A DNA stretch of 64,000 nucleotides from Acidobacteriota bacterium (GCA_013289665.1 JABCZN010000010.1:1-64000), one strand, 5' to 3'; positions 16,360-25,349 are shown, numbered from the stretch's first letter. Numbers and translations: made by a program. Notes: generated by a model not told the origin, from the letters alone.

Positions 16360-17568
16360 TCAGTGCCACCCCTTGAACTGGGCGAATATCTTTTCCGCAT
16401 TCTTATGGTAGACCTTTTCGAGTACCCCATCCGGAAGCTCCATTCCATAAATCTCCCAACGCCCCTGGCCGGGATATCCCCAGTAGGGGAAATACTCATC
16501 GCCAGTTTCGAGCCACCGGAAATAGTTGGCGTACATGGCTTCCTCCGGCTCGCTGTCCGTTCCGAAGAGAATACGGTCCTGGTAATCGACGAAGAATTTG
16601 CGCGACCGCCGCGGCTGACGTCCAAGTTCTGCCTGGCGCGCCCCAAATTCCACACACATATTGGGGTATTTGTCGAGCCAAGCGGAGACGACATCCAAAT
16701 TCTCCGGCCAATTGGCAACATGTAAGGCGATAAACGTAGTTCGCGGATGTTTTTCGATGACGTGGTTCCGTTCTGCCAGCAGCACTTCTTTGGATGGGAA
16801 CTGCGGCCCGTAAAAACTCCAGGAAGGATTCGTAATCAGCTCTTCGTAGCGTTCATTGTGATTGTCCAGCGGCGCGAAAAACGCTTCCGGGTCCGTCGAA
16901 TGAATGGCCACCGGAATTCCCAATCGTCCGCATTCCTCCCAGACCGGATCAAGCCGCGGATCATCGATCGGAATCAGCTTTCCCGTCCGGTCGCGTACTC
17001 CCAGGCCAAGATCCTTCAGCACTTTCAATCCGCGCGCGCCGCGCTTCACGGCGTCGTCCAGTTGGATCACCATCTCTGCCGTGAAATTCGCATCGTCGAT
17101 TTTGCTCCAATCGTATTGAGCAAACACGATAAACCGGTCGGGATAAGGCTTCACCATTTTGTCCAGAACGCCTTGCAATTTATCGCCCCACATGCCGGTA
17201 AGAATCACGATCTTCTGCACATTGGCGCGATTCATACGCTGAACCAATTCCGCGGGCGGAATTTCTTCGCCGTGGATGCCTCCGGCGTCGTTGACATGAT
17301 TGTGCATGTCAATCACAGGGAACTTCGCGCGGGGAACTTCGTGGGCTTCGGCGTGCATCATCGACTTCGGGTCGAAATCCTTCAGCAACAAGGTCATGTT
17401 TTTGCTGGCGTTGGGATCCTGGCTGTACTGGATCTCCTGCTTTGAATTGCTGACCTGTGTCTGGTTGTTGTCCTGGGCGAGTGAAAGGTCTGGCAGCAGG
17501 AACAAAACAGTCGCAACCATGCTGAATGGGAAAAACATTTCTCTGTAACCGGCGACCATTTTTCGCAT
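16360..17568 (-). CDS. Exported amidohydrolase-2 family protein
   Basis: The 402-residue TIM-barrel hydrolase of the amidohydrolase-related (COG2159) family has a signal peptide (FFPFSMVATVLFLLPDLSLAQ). Metal-site motifs are FPVIDMHNHVNDAGG (HxH), IPVAIHSTDPEAFF, FIALHVANW and ILFGTDSE with the catalytic Asp. Family members are decarboxylases, lactonases or hydrolases that act on small acids, so the reaction is open; lactone or aldonate chemistry would fit the neighbours. It lies directly upstream of the alpha-galactosidase (TGA-C-ATG), which suggests one transcript. It is separated from the upstream eda gene by about 160 bp. Confidence 0.78.
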   Translation of the reverse strand: MRKMVAGYREMFFPFSMVATVLFLLPDLSLAQDNNQTQVSNSKQEIQYSQDPNASKNMTLLLKDFDPKSMMHAEAHEVPRAKFPVIDMHNHVNDAGGIHGEEIPPAELVQRMNRANVQKIVILTGMWGDKLQGVLDKMVKPYPDRFIVFAQYDWSKIDDANFTAEMVIQLDDAVKRGARGLKVLKDLGLGVRDRTGKLIPIDDPRLDPVWEECGRLGIPVAIHSTDPEAFFAPLDNHNERYEELITNPSWSFYGPQFPSKEVLLAERNHVIEKHPRTTFIALHVANWPENLDVVSAWLDKYPNMCVEFGARQAELGRQPRRSRKFFVDYQDRILFGTDSEPEEAMYANYFRWLETGDEYFPYWGYPGQGRWEIYGMELPDGVLEKVYHKNAEKIFAQFKGWH

Positions 17569-17729
17569 TCTGGTGGTAACCCCCTTCGAGAAACCTGCGA
17601 CAGGGCCCTCTCAGCGAACCGAGGACTCCAGGTCAGCAAGGATTGTACTTAGAAGCGAAATAAAAAGAAACAATAAGTAACAAAAGGAAACTCGACCTCA
17701 CTCGCCCGGAGGGCGGACTGCCAGGCTAT
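17569..17729. other. Intergenic gap between eda and the amidohydrolase gene
   Basis: No gene is seen in these 161 bases. The gap holds an A-rich tract around 17656-17690 and is the longest break in the minus-strand run, so a separate promoter for the amidohydrolase and alpha-galactosidase genes is possible. Confidence 0.35.
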
Positions 17730-18392
17730 CTAGGCCTCGGGCTTTATCTGGGCTCTGTGTTTGGCAACTATCGCGGCAAGCGATTTGGCAGCCTCGGTGA
17801 GCTTGTGCGGTTCGTTTCTTCGGAGCGCGGCGAGATCGGCAAGTTCCGCTCCAATTCCCAATGCGAAGGCGCCGGCGGCAAAATATTCCTCGGCATTGTT
17901 CAGCGTTACACCGCCTGTGGGGATAAATCGGCAATCGGGGAACGGTGCCCTGAGCGCCTTGATGTGACTTGGGCCTCCGCCGCTGCCACACGGGAAAATC
18001 TTGATAACCTCCGCACCCAATTCCCTGGCCGCCATCACTTCGGTTGGGGTAAATGCCCCGGGAATGGCCAGCACACCGTGCTTCGCAGCAGTGCGAAGGA
18101 CCTCGGAAGACATGCCGGGGCTGACCAGAAACCGCGCACCTGCATCGATGCAAATCTCCGCTTGCTTCGCGTTTAAGACCGTTCCCGCGCCGATCAAAAA
18201 ATCACCGTTCGCGCGGGCCACCTCGCGCAGCACTCGAGGCGCATCCGGCACGGTCATCGTAATTTCCACAATGGAGATTCCGCCAGCGCAGACCGCTTCG
18301 ACCGCCCGCGACGCCTCGGCGGGGTTTGCCGCGCGAATCACCGGCACAATGCCGGTCTCTCCGATTCGCCGAATGATTTCTTCCACCTTCAT
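17730..18392 (-). CDS. eda: KDPG/KHG aldolase
   Basis: This 220-residue class I aldolase splits 2-keto-3-deoxy-6-phosphogluconate into pyruvate and glyceraldehyde 3-phosphate in the cytoplasm. The Eda pattern is complete: GIVPVIRAANPAEA, GGISIVEITMTVPDA with the catalytic Glu, GAGTVLNAKQAEICIDAGA, FLVSPG, and GAEVIKIFPCG with the Schiff-base Lys, then FIPTGGVTLNN. GGAG lies 6 nt before the ATG. It follows the kinase gene by 35 nt, so kinase and aldolase form the usual two-step end of a 2-keto-3-deoxy acid pathway. KDPGal aldolase is a close alternative. Confidence 0.9.
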   Translation of the reverse strand: MKVEEIIRRIGETGIVPVIRAANPAEASRAVEAVCAGGISIVEITMTVPDAPRVLREVARANGDFLIGAGTVLNAKQAEICIDAGARFLVSPGMSSEVLRTAAKHGVLAIPGAFTPTEVMAARELGAEVIKIFPCGSGGGPSHIKALRAPFPDCRFIPTGGVTLNNAEEYFAAGAFALGIGAELADLAALRRNEPHKLTEAAKSLAAIVAKHRAQIKPEA

Positions 18393-18427
18393 TGGCTGCT
18401 CCGCGTGGGAAGCCTGCGTTCGCTATA

Positions 18428-19519
18428 TCAGCGCGAGATGCGGGCTGTTCCGCCTTTCATTACCTGCAAAATCTCCTCTAAATTAACCATCGAAGTATCC
18501 CCGGGTGTCGTCATTGCAAGCGCGCCATGAACCGCGCCGCACTCCAGCGCCCAGGCGATGTCTCGTCCCGCCAGCAACCCATAGATCAGGCCGGAAGCAA
18601 AAGAGTCGCCACCCCCCACTCGATCGAATACCTCCAGATTCTCCCGACGGACCGCTTCATAAAATTTCCCATCCCAATGTGCGATGGCACCCCAATCGTT
18701 GCGGGTCGCCGTTTTCGCGTTGCGAAGCGTGGTAGCCACCACGGAGAGGCCGGGAAAATCGCGCTTCACCTTCTCGATCATCTTCCGGAAGAATCCGGGA
18801 TCGAGATTGGAATGCGCCTCATCCACTCCTTCCACTTCGTAGCCGAGTGCCGCCGTAAAATCCTCTTCGTTCCCGAACAACACATCGGCAGATGACACCA
18901 GTGCCCGGTTGACGGCTTGCGCTTTTTCCCTGCCCCCATTCGACAACCACAACGACGCGCGATAGTTCAGATCATAGGAGATGATGGTTCCAGCGCGCTT
19001 TGCCGCTTCCATTGCTTCCCGGGCAACCTGGGGCGTGGTCTCTGAAAGGGCGCAAAAGATTCCTCCCGTGTGGAACCAGCGCGCTCCCTGCTCGGAAAAA
19101 ATCTTCTCCCAGTTTGTTTCTCCGGGCTTCATTTGGGATACAGCGGTGTGACCACGGTCGGAGCAGCCCAGAGCGGCACGCATCCCGAACCCACGTTCGG
19201 TGAAGTTCAAGCCATTTCGCACCGTGCGTCCCACTCCGTCGTATTTCACCCAGTGCAAGTGCTCCAGACTTACGCCGCCCTGCAACATCAGGTCTTCGAT
19301 CAGCCGGCCAACGGGGTTGTCGGCCAGCGCGGTAACGATCGCGGTATCCATGCCGAAGCACCGACGCAGTCCGCGGGCAACGTTGTATTCGCCGCCGCCT
19401 TCCCATGCCCGAAACTCGCGCGCCGTGGAGATTCGCGTCTCGCCGGGATCAAGCCGCAGCATGACTTCGCCAAGGCTGACCAGATCCCACCGGCACTGCT
19501 CCTTTGCTTTGATCCTCAT
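18428..19519 (-). CDS. kdgK: 2-keto-3-deoxygluconate kinase (PfkB family)
   Basis: This 363-residue PfkB kinase probably phosphorylates 2-keto-3-deoxygluconate to KDPG for the aldolase encoded just downstream. Visible motifs are WDLVSLGEVMLRLDPGETRI, EGGGEYNVARGLRRCFG, ISYDLNYRASLW (typical of KDG kinases), DVLFGNEEDF and DRVGGGDSFASGLIYGL with the catalytic Asp. I start at the ATG 20 nt after the transporter stop. The frame is open upstream to a TTG at 19558, but that would overlap the transporter gene. Kinases of other 2-keto-3-deoxy acids look similar, so the exact stereochemistry is unknown. Confidence 0.85.
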   Translation of the reverse strand: MRIKAKEQCRWDLVSLGEVMLRLDPGETRISTAREFRAWEGGGEYNVARGLRRCFGMDTAIVTALADNPVGRLIEDLMLQGGVSLEHLHWVKYDGVGRTVRNGLNFTERGFGMRAALGCSDRGHTAVSQMKPGETNWEKIFSEQGARWFHTGGIFCALSETTPQVAREAMEAAKRAGTIISYDLNYRASLWLSNGGREKAQAVNRALVSSADVLFGNEEDFTAALGYEVEGVDEAHSNLDPGFFRKMIEKVKRDFPGLSVVATTLRNAKTATRNDWGAIAHWDGKFYEAVRRENLEVFDRVGGGDSFASGLIYGLLAGRDIAWALECGAVHGALAMTTPGDTSMVNLEEILQVMKGGTARISR

Positions 19520-19538
19520 GCTTCGTTCCGATCCCCCA

Positions 19539-20873
19539 TCAGGACGCCACATTCGCAATCGGGATCAACCGGCGCTCCGGATCAACCAGCAGCCAGGCGA
19601 TCCCACCCGCAACGCTCAATACAGCTGCGACAAGGAAAGAGGATTTCCATCCGTACTGCTGTGCAATCGCTGGCGTGAGAGACGCGGTCAAGGCGCCGCC
19701 GAATTGTGCGCCCATATTCATGAATCCAGATGCCGAGCCCGCGCTGCCTCCGGCGATATCCGCAGTTACCGACCAGTACGAGCTTTGCGCAAGATAGAGT
19801 GCACCGGCGCCGCCGGAAAGCACGATGCTCGCCACGGAAGCGCTCGCCGCGCGCGAACCCAGCACCAGAAACGCGGCGGCCAGAAACAGCGCCAGAAAGC
19901 CGACCCCGCAGCGTCCGACCCGTTTGCCGTAGGCACGCGAAAGCGCATCGTTGATGGCACCTCCGGACAAACTGCAGGCAACCATGGCCAGGGGAGGGAG
20001 GGCGCTATAGAGGGCGCTCGCTTTTATGTCCAAACCGCGCACTTTGGACAGATAGATGTAAAACCAGCTGAAGAAAATCCAGGCCACGTAGCCGAAACAA
20101 AAGTAGCTTGCCGTGACGGCCAGAATACTTTTGCTGGTGAGAATGCTGCGCCAGGAAATGTGCAGAAGGAGGGTAGCCTCGTCGTTTTGCCCAGAATTTT
20201 CCGCGCTTGAGCCCGCTGGGATAGCAGGCGCGCGGCCCTTCTGGATAAACGAGAGTTCTGCCGCGTTCACGAGCGGATGAGCCTCGGGCTTGTCCCGCGC
20301 GATAAGATACCAGACGATTCCCGCGAGCAACCCGAGGAGCGCACTCATCCAAAAAGACGAGCGCCAGCCGTAATGGACCATTACATAGCTGACAAAAATC
20401 GGGGCGATTCCCGCTCCTGCACCAACGCCTGCGAAGATTATTCCATTCGCTATGCCACGTTCCTCGGAAGGGATCCACTGAGACACGAACTGGTTCGAAG
20501 CGGGATAGATGATTGCCTCTCCGGCGCCGAGGAGAAAGCGCACCAGAATAAAAAAAAGCACGGCGCCCAAAACTTTAGTCGGCAACGAAGCCGTCAGCGC
20601 TGTGAAGATTCCCCACCAGACAACACCCGCACTAAGGACTCGCCGCGGACCGAACCGATCCACCAGCCATCCGCCGGGCGTTTGAAACAACGCGTAACCC
20701 AGCAGAAAAGCAGTGAACACCCATCCGAGCCGCATCTGGCTGAGGTGGTACTCCTCCGCCAAAGAACTCCCCGCAATCGAGATATTCACGCGATCCAGGA
20801 AGGAAATCCCGCTAAGCACGAATAGCCAGAACACCGGCAGCCAGCGAAATCGGCTTGCTCCAACTCCGCTCAT
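19539..20873 (-). CDS. MFS transporter, anion:cation symporter (ExuT-like) family
   Basis: This 444-residue inner-membrane carrier has twelve predicted helices in two blocks of six around a central loop (about 190-240). Typical ACS-family motifs are SFLDRVNISIAGSSLAEEY in helix 1, GWLVDRFGPRRVL after helix 2 and GAGEAIIYPASNQFVSQWIP in helices 4-5. Members import hexuronates, aldonates or 2-keto-3-deoxy acids with protons. Placed between the PLP enzyme and the KDG-type kinase, it is the natural importer for a sugar acid made in the periplasm. The substrate is inferred from context. Confidence 0.85.
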   Translation of the reverse strand: MSGVGASRFRWLPVFWLFVLSGISFLDRVNISIAGSSLAEEYHLSQMRLGWVFTAFLLGYALFQTPGGWLVDRFGPRRVLSAGVVWWGIFTALTASLPTKVLGAVLFFILVRFLLGAGEAIIYPASNQFVSQWIPSEERGIANGIIFAGVGAGAGIAPIFVSYVMVHYGWRSSFWMSALLGLLAGIVWYLIARDKPEAHPLVNAAELSFIQKGRAPAIPAGSSAENSGQNDEATLLLHISWRSILTSKSILAVTASYFCFGYVAWIFFSWFYIYLSKVRGLDIKASALYSALPPLAMVACSLSGGAINDALSRAYGKRVGRCGVGFLALFLAAAFLVLGSRAASASVASIVLSGGAGALYLAQSSYWSVTADIAGGSAGSASGFMNMGAQFGGALTASLTPAIAQQYGWKSSFLVAAVLSVAGGIAWLLVDPERRLIPIANVAS

Positions 20874-20955
20874 CGATGCCCCTCAGTAAATGCCCGGAGT
20901 GGGCTACGTCGGTAAGGCATCATGCAGTCCTCATTTGCGCGAAAGGGTCCATTCC

Positions 20956-22215
20956 TCAGGAGGCGTGGGCTTTCAGAACCGCCACGACCGCCTCGGCGAT
21001 GATCCTGTCTTCGCCGGGTTGCAACATAAAGGAGTTCAGCGAGAGGACTTCGCCCTCTTCTCCTGTGCTCAGGACAATCGCGGGTTTGCCCTTGCGCAGC
21101 GCCGCGTTGATCTCTCTGGGAGTCGCAGAGATTCGTTTGTCCCACCGTATCTCCATGTGGGGAACGTGGTTGGCGATGTCCGGAACATAGAACTTCGTGG
21201 TGACGCCCGGGATTTTCGAAACCTCCGCCGAAACAAGTTCCAGGCGATGCTGCCATTCCTTGATCAGCACGTCGTGATTTTCCTGGAGGTAGCACTCCAG
21301 CGCCTTGACCATGCCAACAATTTCCTCTTTCCCGACCTTCTGGCTGCGGCCGAGAGTGTCTTCGTGCGGGCTGTTGTTCAAAAGTGCGTAGCTCACAAGG
21401 TCCCTGCGCCCGATCAGCAGCCCCGCGCATTGCGGGCCGCGAATGGCTTTGCCTCCGCTGATCGCGATCAGGTCGTACCCCATGTTGGCGTAGTCCCAAA
21501 GGTGCGAAACGGGGGGAGTGTCCGCCGCGGCATCAATAAAGGTGGGCACCTTATATTCCTTGCCGAGCTTCGCCCACTCGTCCACCTTCAGCTGCCCCGC
21601 CGCATTCGCGAAATTTGAAAAATGCATCATCGCGGTTTTTTCACTGACGGCCTTTCGCAAATCGTCGCGGTCGGCAACTTCAACCAGCCGGACTCCGGTG
21701 GCTCGCAGTTGATGGTCAAACGGATTGCGGTGCGATTTTTGGATGATGACTTCGGACTTCATTCCCGTCAGTTCGGGAAGCTGCCGGATGAACTGGGGGT
21801 TGTCGCGGGTAAGAATTCCCGCCAGCCCGGAGAGCATCGCGGCCGCGGCTCCGCAGGTAACCAGGGCGGAATAATCCGGCGGCAGCTTCAACATTTCCGC
21901 GATCCGCTTTCCGGCGGCAACCTCCAGCTCCGGAATGTTGACGAAATGGCGCCCGGCCAGGGCCATCACCGATTCCACCTCCGGGCGCATCAGCGAGCCG
22001 CCGAGCATCGTCATGGTTCCCTGGCCGTTGATCACAGTGGTAACGCCCAGCTCCTCATACACATTCCCGGTCTGACCAAAACCTGTGACGGGGCTTCCGT
22101 TCGCCGAGCTCGATAGGCTGGCGGCCGGCAGTTTTCTCGAGCCCAGGATCATTGCCGTCAACGAACTGATCCCAGTCATGAAGCCGCGGCGAGTCCATTG
22201 CGCGCTGAAGTTCAT
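20956..22215 (-). CDS. Tat-exported SelA-fold PLP enzyme, D-glucosaminate ammonia-lyase-like (DgaE family)
   Basis: This fold-type I PLP enzyme (419 aa) belongs to the SelA/DgaE group. Residues 1-35 carry a twin-arginine signal (TRRGFM, then a hydrophobic run). The catalytic core begins near VYEELGVTTVINGQGTMT. D228 (TFIDAAAD) should hold the pyridine nitrogen, and K256 (AISGGKAIRGPQCAG) is the Schiff-base Lys. DgaE homologues remove ammonia from amino-sugar acid phosphates to give 2-keto-3-deoxy acids. Here export implies an unphosphorylated substrate such as an aminoaldonate, or a sugar acid undergoing dehydration. It follows an exported RidA by 27 nt and precedes the transporter gene. A close paralogue lies at 35595-36887. 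Activity is inferred. Confidence 0.82.
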   Translation of the reverse strand: MNFSAQWTRRGFMTGISSLTAMILGSRKLPAASLSSSANGSPVTGFGQTGNVYEELGVTTVINGQGTMTMLGGSLMRPEVESVMALAGRHFVNIPELEVAAGKRIAEMLKLPPDYSALVTCGAAAAMLSGLAGILTRDNPQFIRQLPELTGMKSEVIIQKSHRNPFDHQLRATGVRLVEVADRDDLRKAVSEKTAMMHFSNFANAAGQLKVDEWAKLGKEYKVPTFIDAAADTPPVSHLWDYANMGYDLIAISGGKAIRGPQCAGLLIGRRDLVSYALLNNSPHEDTLGRSQKVGKEEIVGMVKALECYLQENHDVLIKEWQHRLELVSAEVSKIPGVTTKFYVPDIANHVPHMEIRWDKRISATPREINAALRKGKPAIVLSTGEEGEVLSLNSFMLQPGEDRIIAEAVVAVLKAHAS

Positions 22216-22242
22216 AGTTTCTCCTGGTCCATTAATTTGCGA

Positions 22243-22749
22243 TTACTTGCGAACCACCGCTGCCGTGCAATTGATTTCGACCAACGATTGGCCAGGTAAA
22301 GCTGCGACGGCGACAGTTGTTCTTGCCGGCCCTCCGTTCGGGAAATAGGTCTTGAAGACCTTGTTCATGCCGTCGTAGTCTTCGATCTTGGTCAGGTAAA
22401 CGGTGAGCTGCAGGATGCTGTCCATCGCGCCGCCACCGGTTTCCACAAGGGTCTTAACGTTGTCCATCACCTTTTGAGTGTGGGTCTCAATGTCAAAAGG
22501 AAATTTGCCTTCCGGATCATGCGAATGCGCGCCCTGGCCCGCGATGTAGATCACTCCGTTGTGAATAATCAAAGGCGTGATGAATCCTGTGCCCGCAGGT
22601 TTACCTTCATAGTTCAACTTCTGGACCCCGCTGGGAGCCTGCGCGGCGGCCGGAGCCGAACCGGAGAATAAACTGGCAAAACCGGTGCCGGCCACTAGGG
22701 ATGCGAACTTCGACGCGAAGCCTCTGCGAGTGATGAATGTTGAAGACAC
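22243..22749 (-). CDS. ridA: Tat-exported RidA/YjgF-family enamine-imine deaminase
   Basis: The 168-residue product consists of a twin-arginine signal (ITRRGFASKF, cleavage near AAAQA at about 37) and one full RidA domain. The domain keeps the key Arg (GGPARTTVAVAAL, equivalent to R105 of E. coli RidA) and a Glu near the end (LVEINCTA). RidA proteins hydrolyse enamine/imine intermediates released by PLP enzymes, usually in the cytoplasm. Its adjacency to a Tat-exported PLP enzyme suggests that both act together outside the inner membrane. It lies between the quinoprotein and PLP-enzyme genes with gaps of 33 and 27 nt, so it is likely co-transcribed. Confidence 0.87.
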   Translation of the reverse strand: MSSTFITRRGFASKFASLVAGTGFASLFSGSAPAAAQAPSGVQKLNYEGKPAGTGFITPLIIHNGVIYIAGQGAHSHDPEGKFPFDIETHTQKVMDNVKTLVETGGGAMDSILQLTVYLTKIEDYDGMNKVFKTYFPNGGPARTTVAVAALPGQSLVEINCTAAVVRK

Positions 22750-22782
22750 GGTAGCCTCCTGAATTTAACTGATGAGTCCGAA

Positions 22783-24417
22783 TCACAAACGAAAACAGAA
22801 AACGTCGCTTCCGGCGGCGATGGCGACGTGCTGGTTGCCATTCACCGAGAAACTCATGGGCGAGGCGGTGATCGCTTGGCCGGTATGGAAATGCCAGAGG
22901 GGTGTGCCCGTGCTTGCGTCAACCGCCTCAAATGATTGGGAGTCGTCCCCGAAAAAGACCAGGCCGCCCGCGGTGGTCATCGTGCCACCGCTTGACCGTC
23001 CGGAGCCCACTTGCGGATATTTCCAGGCCGGCTTCGAAGTGGAAAGGTCATACGCCAGCAGGATCTTTTTGCCCGTGTCGCCGGGACTGCGTTTCGCCCC
23101 GGTTGCATAGTACATGTGTCCAGGAGCGAACTTTTCGGCGCCTCGAACGTAAATGCTGCAATTTTCCGACGCCAAAAAATAAAAAAGGCGGGTCGACGGA
23201 TTGTAGGAAGGCGCATACCAGTTCGTCGCTCCGGAAAACCCCGGGCAAACGCGAGCGCCTTTCTCTGTCGGCACAACTCCGGTCAGGATGGGCCGGCCGT
23301 TCGGATCGATTCCCTTGGCCCAGTTCAATTTCTCCACGAACGGAACAGCCGAAAGAAATTTCCCATCGACACGATCCAGTAGATAGAAAAATCCATTGCG
23401 GTTCGCTTCGACCAGGAGTTTGCGCGGCTGACCCTGGTATTCCGCATCGATAAGGATGGGAGTTTCCGTCGCGTCGTAGTCGTAGAGGTCGTGCGGGGTG
23501 AATTGGAAATGCCACTTCAGCTTTCCCGTCTCCGCATCCAGGGCCAAGACGCAATCCGTGTACAGATCATCGCCAGGACGAGTGTCCCCGTTGAAGTCTG
23601 GCGCGGGATTGCTGGTTCCCCAAAACAGAGTGTTCAACTGGGGGTCGAACGTCCCGGGCATCCAGGTTGTGCCGCCGCCGTGAAGGTAGGCTGTGCCGGG
23701 CCAACTCTCAGATCCCGGCTCGCCGGGCCCGGGTATGGTCCAGAAGCGCCAGGCTAACCTTCCCGACTCCGCATCGTAAGCCGAAACAAATCCCCGAACC
23801 CCGTCATCGCCACCCGATGTCCCGACGATCACCTTGTCCTTTACGAGCAACGGGGCGCTTGTGGCGCCGTAATTCTTGTTGCCGTCCGTGTAGGCAACAT
23901 CCCAAATCAGGTTGCCGGAACCCGCATCGAGGCACAGCAAATGGGCATTGTCGGTCTCCAGGTACACGCGCGAATGCCAAATGGCAACGCCGCGATTGTG
24001 GTGTTCTGAAGCGTCGTCTATCAAACCCTGAGTGACAGCCCTTGCATAGTGCCAGATCATGCGTCCCGTCCGGGCGTCCAGAGCATAGGCGTCATTTGCC
24101 GACGTTACAAACATCAGGCCTTCATATACGACTGGCGTGACTTCGAGCGCGTTCGAATTGGACGCATGAAACACCCAGCTCACACGCAATTGGCCCACAT
24201 TGGCCTTGTCGATCTGATCGAGCGAACTGAAACGTCTGCCGGTGTAATCTCCGTTGTAGGAAGGCCAGTTCGCGCCGATGGGCTGGGAAAGCAGTGTTGC
24301 CGGCTGGACATCGACACGCACGGAAGCGGAATCCTGCTCGGAAGGCGAAAGATTTCCCGGCAAGGCCAGGCACCCGATCAGGACCGCCTCTAGAAGGAAG
24401 TGCCCTCTCCGACTCAT
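22783..24417 (-). CDS. Exported PQQ-type quinoprotein (dehydrogenase-like beta-propeller)
   Basis: This eight-bladed propeller of the quinoprotein alcohol/glucose dehydrogenase superfamily has 544 aa and an N-terminal signal peptide. Repeated W motifs (LDAGSGNLIWD, DAESGRLAWRFW, DAETGKLKWHFQ, DASTGTPLWHF) mark the blades. The TPHDLYDYDATETP segment keeps the expected catalytic Asp. The vicinal Cys pair of methanol dehydrogenases, expected just before the NRG motif, is replaced by SEHHNRG, so PQQ binding is uncertain. No heme domain is fused; the diheme cytochrome c at 26591 could accept electrons. It is 63% or so alike by eye to the second copy at 39409. I start at MSRRGHF, after AGGAGG; the frame is open to 24468. 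Confidence 0.8.
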   Translation of the reverse strand: MSRRGHFLLEAVLIGCLALPGNLSPSEQDSASVRVDVQPATLLSQPIGANWPSYNGDYTGRRFSSLDQIDKANVGQLRVSWVFHASNSNALEVTPVVYEGLMFVTSANDAYALDARTGRMIWHYARAVTQGLIDDASEHHNRGVAIWHSRVYLETDNAHLLCLDAGSGNLIWDVAYTDGNKNYGATSAPLLVKDKVIVGTSGGDDGVRGFVSAYDAESGRLAWRFWTIPGPGEPGSESWPGTAYLHGGGTTWMPGTFDPQLNTLFWGTSNPAPDFNGDTRPGDDLYTDCVLALDAETGKLKWHFQFTPHDLYDYDATETPILIDAEYQGQPRKLLVEANRNGFFYLLDRVDGKFLSAVPFVEKLNWAKGIDPNGRPILTGVVPTEKGARVCPGFSGATNWYAPSYNPSTRLFYFLASENCSIYVRGAEKFAPGHMYYATGAKRSPGDTGKKILLAYDLSTSKPAWKYPQVGSGRSSGGTMTTAGGLVFFGDDSQSFEAVDASTGTPLWHFHTGQAITASPMSFSVNGNQHVAIAAGSDVFCFRL

Positions 24418-24476
24418 GAAGCCTTCACGCCTCCTGATGCGTAACTCGGATGTCCGCCGATCGATCAAAAATTCAC

Positions 24477-25349
24477 TTATTTTGCGGCGGTTCTTGCGCG
24501 CAAAACGGGATGGACGGTACGAACTTTGGATCCGCGTTGCGCCGTCCCGCGCGTTGTGGCAACGGGGCGGGTCGCGTTCCCCATGAAACCAAGTTCCCGG
24601 GATATCTTTAATCCCGCTTCGCGAACGAGCGGCGCAATTTCCCGCAGACGATTGGTAGACATGCGCACGGCCGGCCCGGTCACGCTCAGGCTGGCGTTCA
24701 CCGCACCAGTGTGGTCGGTGATCGGCGCCGCAATGCAGCGGATATGCGGTTCGTGCTCTTCCATGTCGCAGGCAAAGCCGTCTTTTCTTACTCTGGCAAG
24801 TTGCGCCTGCAATTCCTGAATGCTGCCAACGGTATTTTCCGTGAAACGGCGCAGCTCCAGTTCATTGATAACTCTCTCCTGCTCCTCCGGGTCCAGATAC
24901 GCAAGCATTACCTTGCCGACCGCCGTGCAGTAGAGCGGAACGCTAGCCCCAATCCGGGAGTGAATCCGCAGAGGTTGGGGAGATTCCATCTTTTCGATAT
25001 AAACAGCCGTGAGTTTGTGCCGGACGGTAAGGTGAACGGTTTCCCTCGTACTCCGGTTCAACTGTTCCAGGTGAGCAAAGCTCACTTTGCGAACATCCAG
25101 CTGTTCGCGCGCTGCCTGGCCGAGAGAAACACAAGCCACGCCCAGGTGATAGTTGTTGAGCTCGTCCTTGGCGAGGAAACCCCCCGCTTCCAAATTGACG
25201 AGGAAGCGGTGGACCGTACTGACAGGAAGAGCGGAAAGCTTTGCGATTTCCGACGCCGGGAGTCCTCGCTCGGCCTGGCCCAAAAGTTGCAACATGCGTA
25301 GGCCGCGTTGCAGAGAAGTGATGTTATATTCCTGCTTTTGGACGCCCAT
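24477..25349 (-). CDS. IclR-family transcriptional regulator
   Basis: The 290-residue regulator has an N-terminal winged helix (residues about 8-70: SLQRGLRMLQLLGQAERGLP, then STVHRFLVNLEAGGFL) and a C-terminal GAF-like effector domain (LEQLNRSTRETVHLTVRHK, IGASVPLYCTAVGKVMLAYL, IAAPITDHTGAVNASLSVTG), complete for the family. IclR proteins, including KdgR, sense small carboxylic acids such as 2-keto-3-deoxygluconate. It lies between the exported RraA-like gene and the quinoprotein gene, so control of this cluster by the keto-deoxy acid is a reasonable inference. The C-terminal tail of about 30 residues is basic. Confidence 0.88.
   Translation of the reverse strand: MGVQKQEYNITSLQRGLRMLQLLGQAERGLPASEIAKLSALPVSTVHRFLVNLEAGGFLAKDELNNYHLGVACVSLGQAAREQLDVRKVSFAHLEQLNRSTRETVHLTVRHKLTAVYIEKMESPQPLRIHSRIGASVPLYCTAVGKVMLAYLDPEEQERVINELELRRFTENTVGSIQELQAQLARVRKDGFACDMEEHEPHIRCIAAPITDHTGAVNASLSVTGPAVRMSTNRLREIAPLVREAGLKISRELGFMGNATRPVATTRGTAQRGSKVRTVHPVLRARTAAK

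Noticed and set aside
14055..16721. Long open frame giving an 888-residue form of the alpha-galactosidase
   Set aside because: The first 121 codons overlap the upstream amidohydrolase gene in another frame and lack a signal peptide. The ATG at 16358 gives a lipobox and a 1-nt gap.
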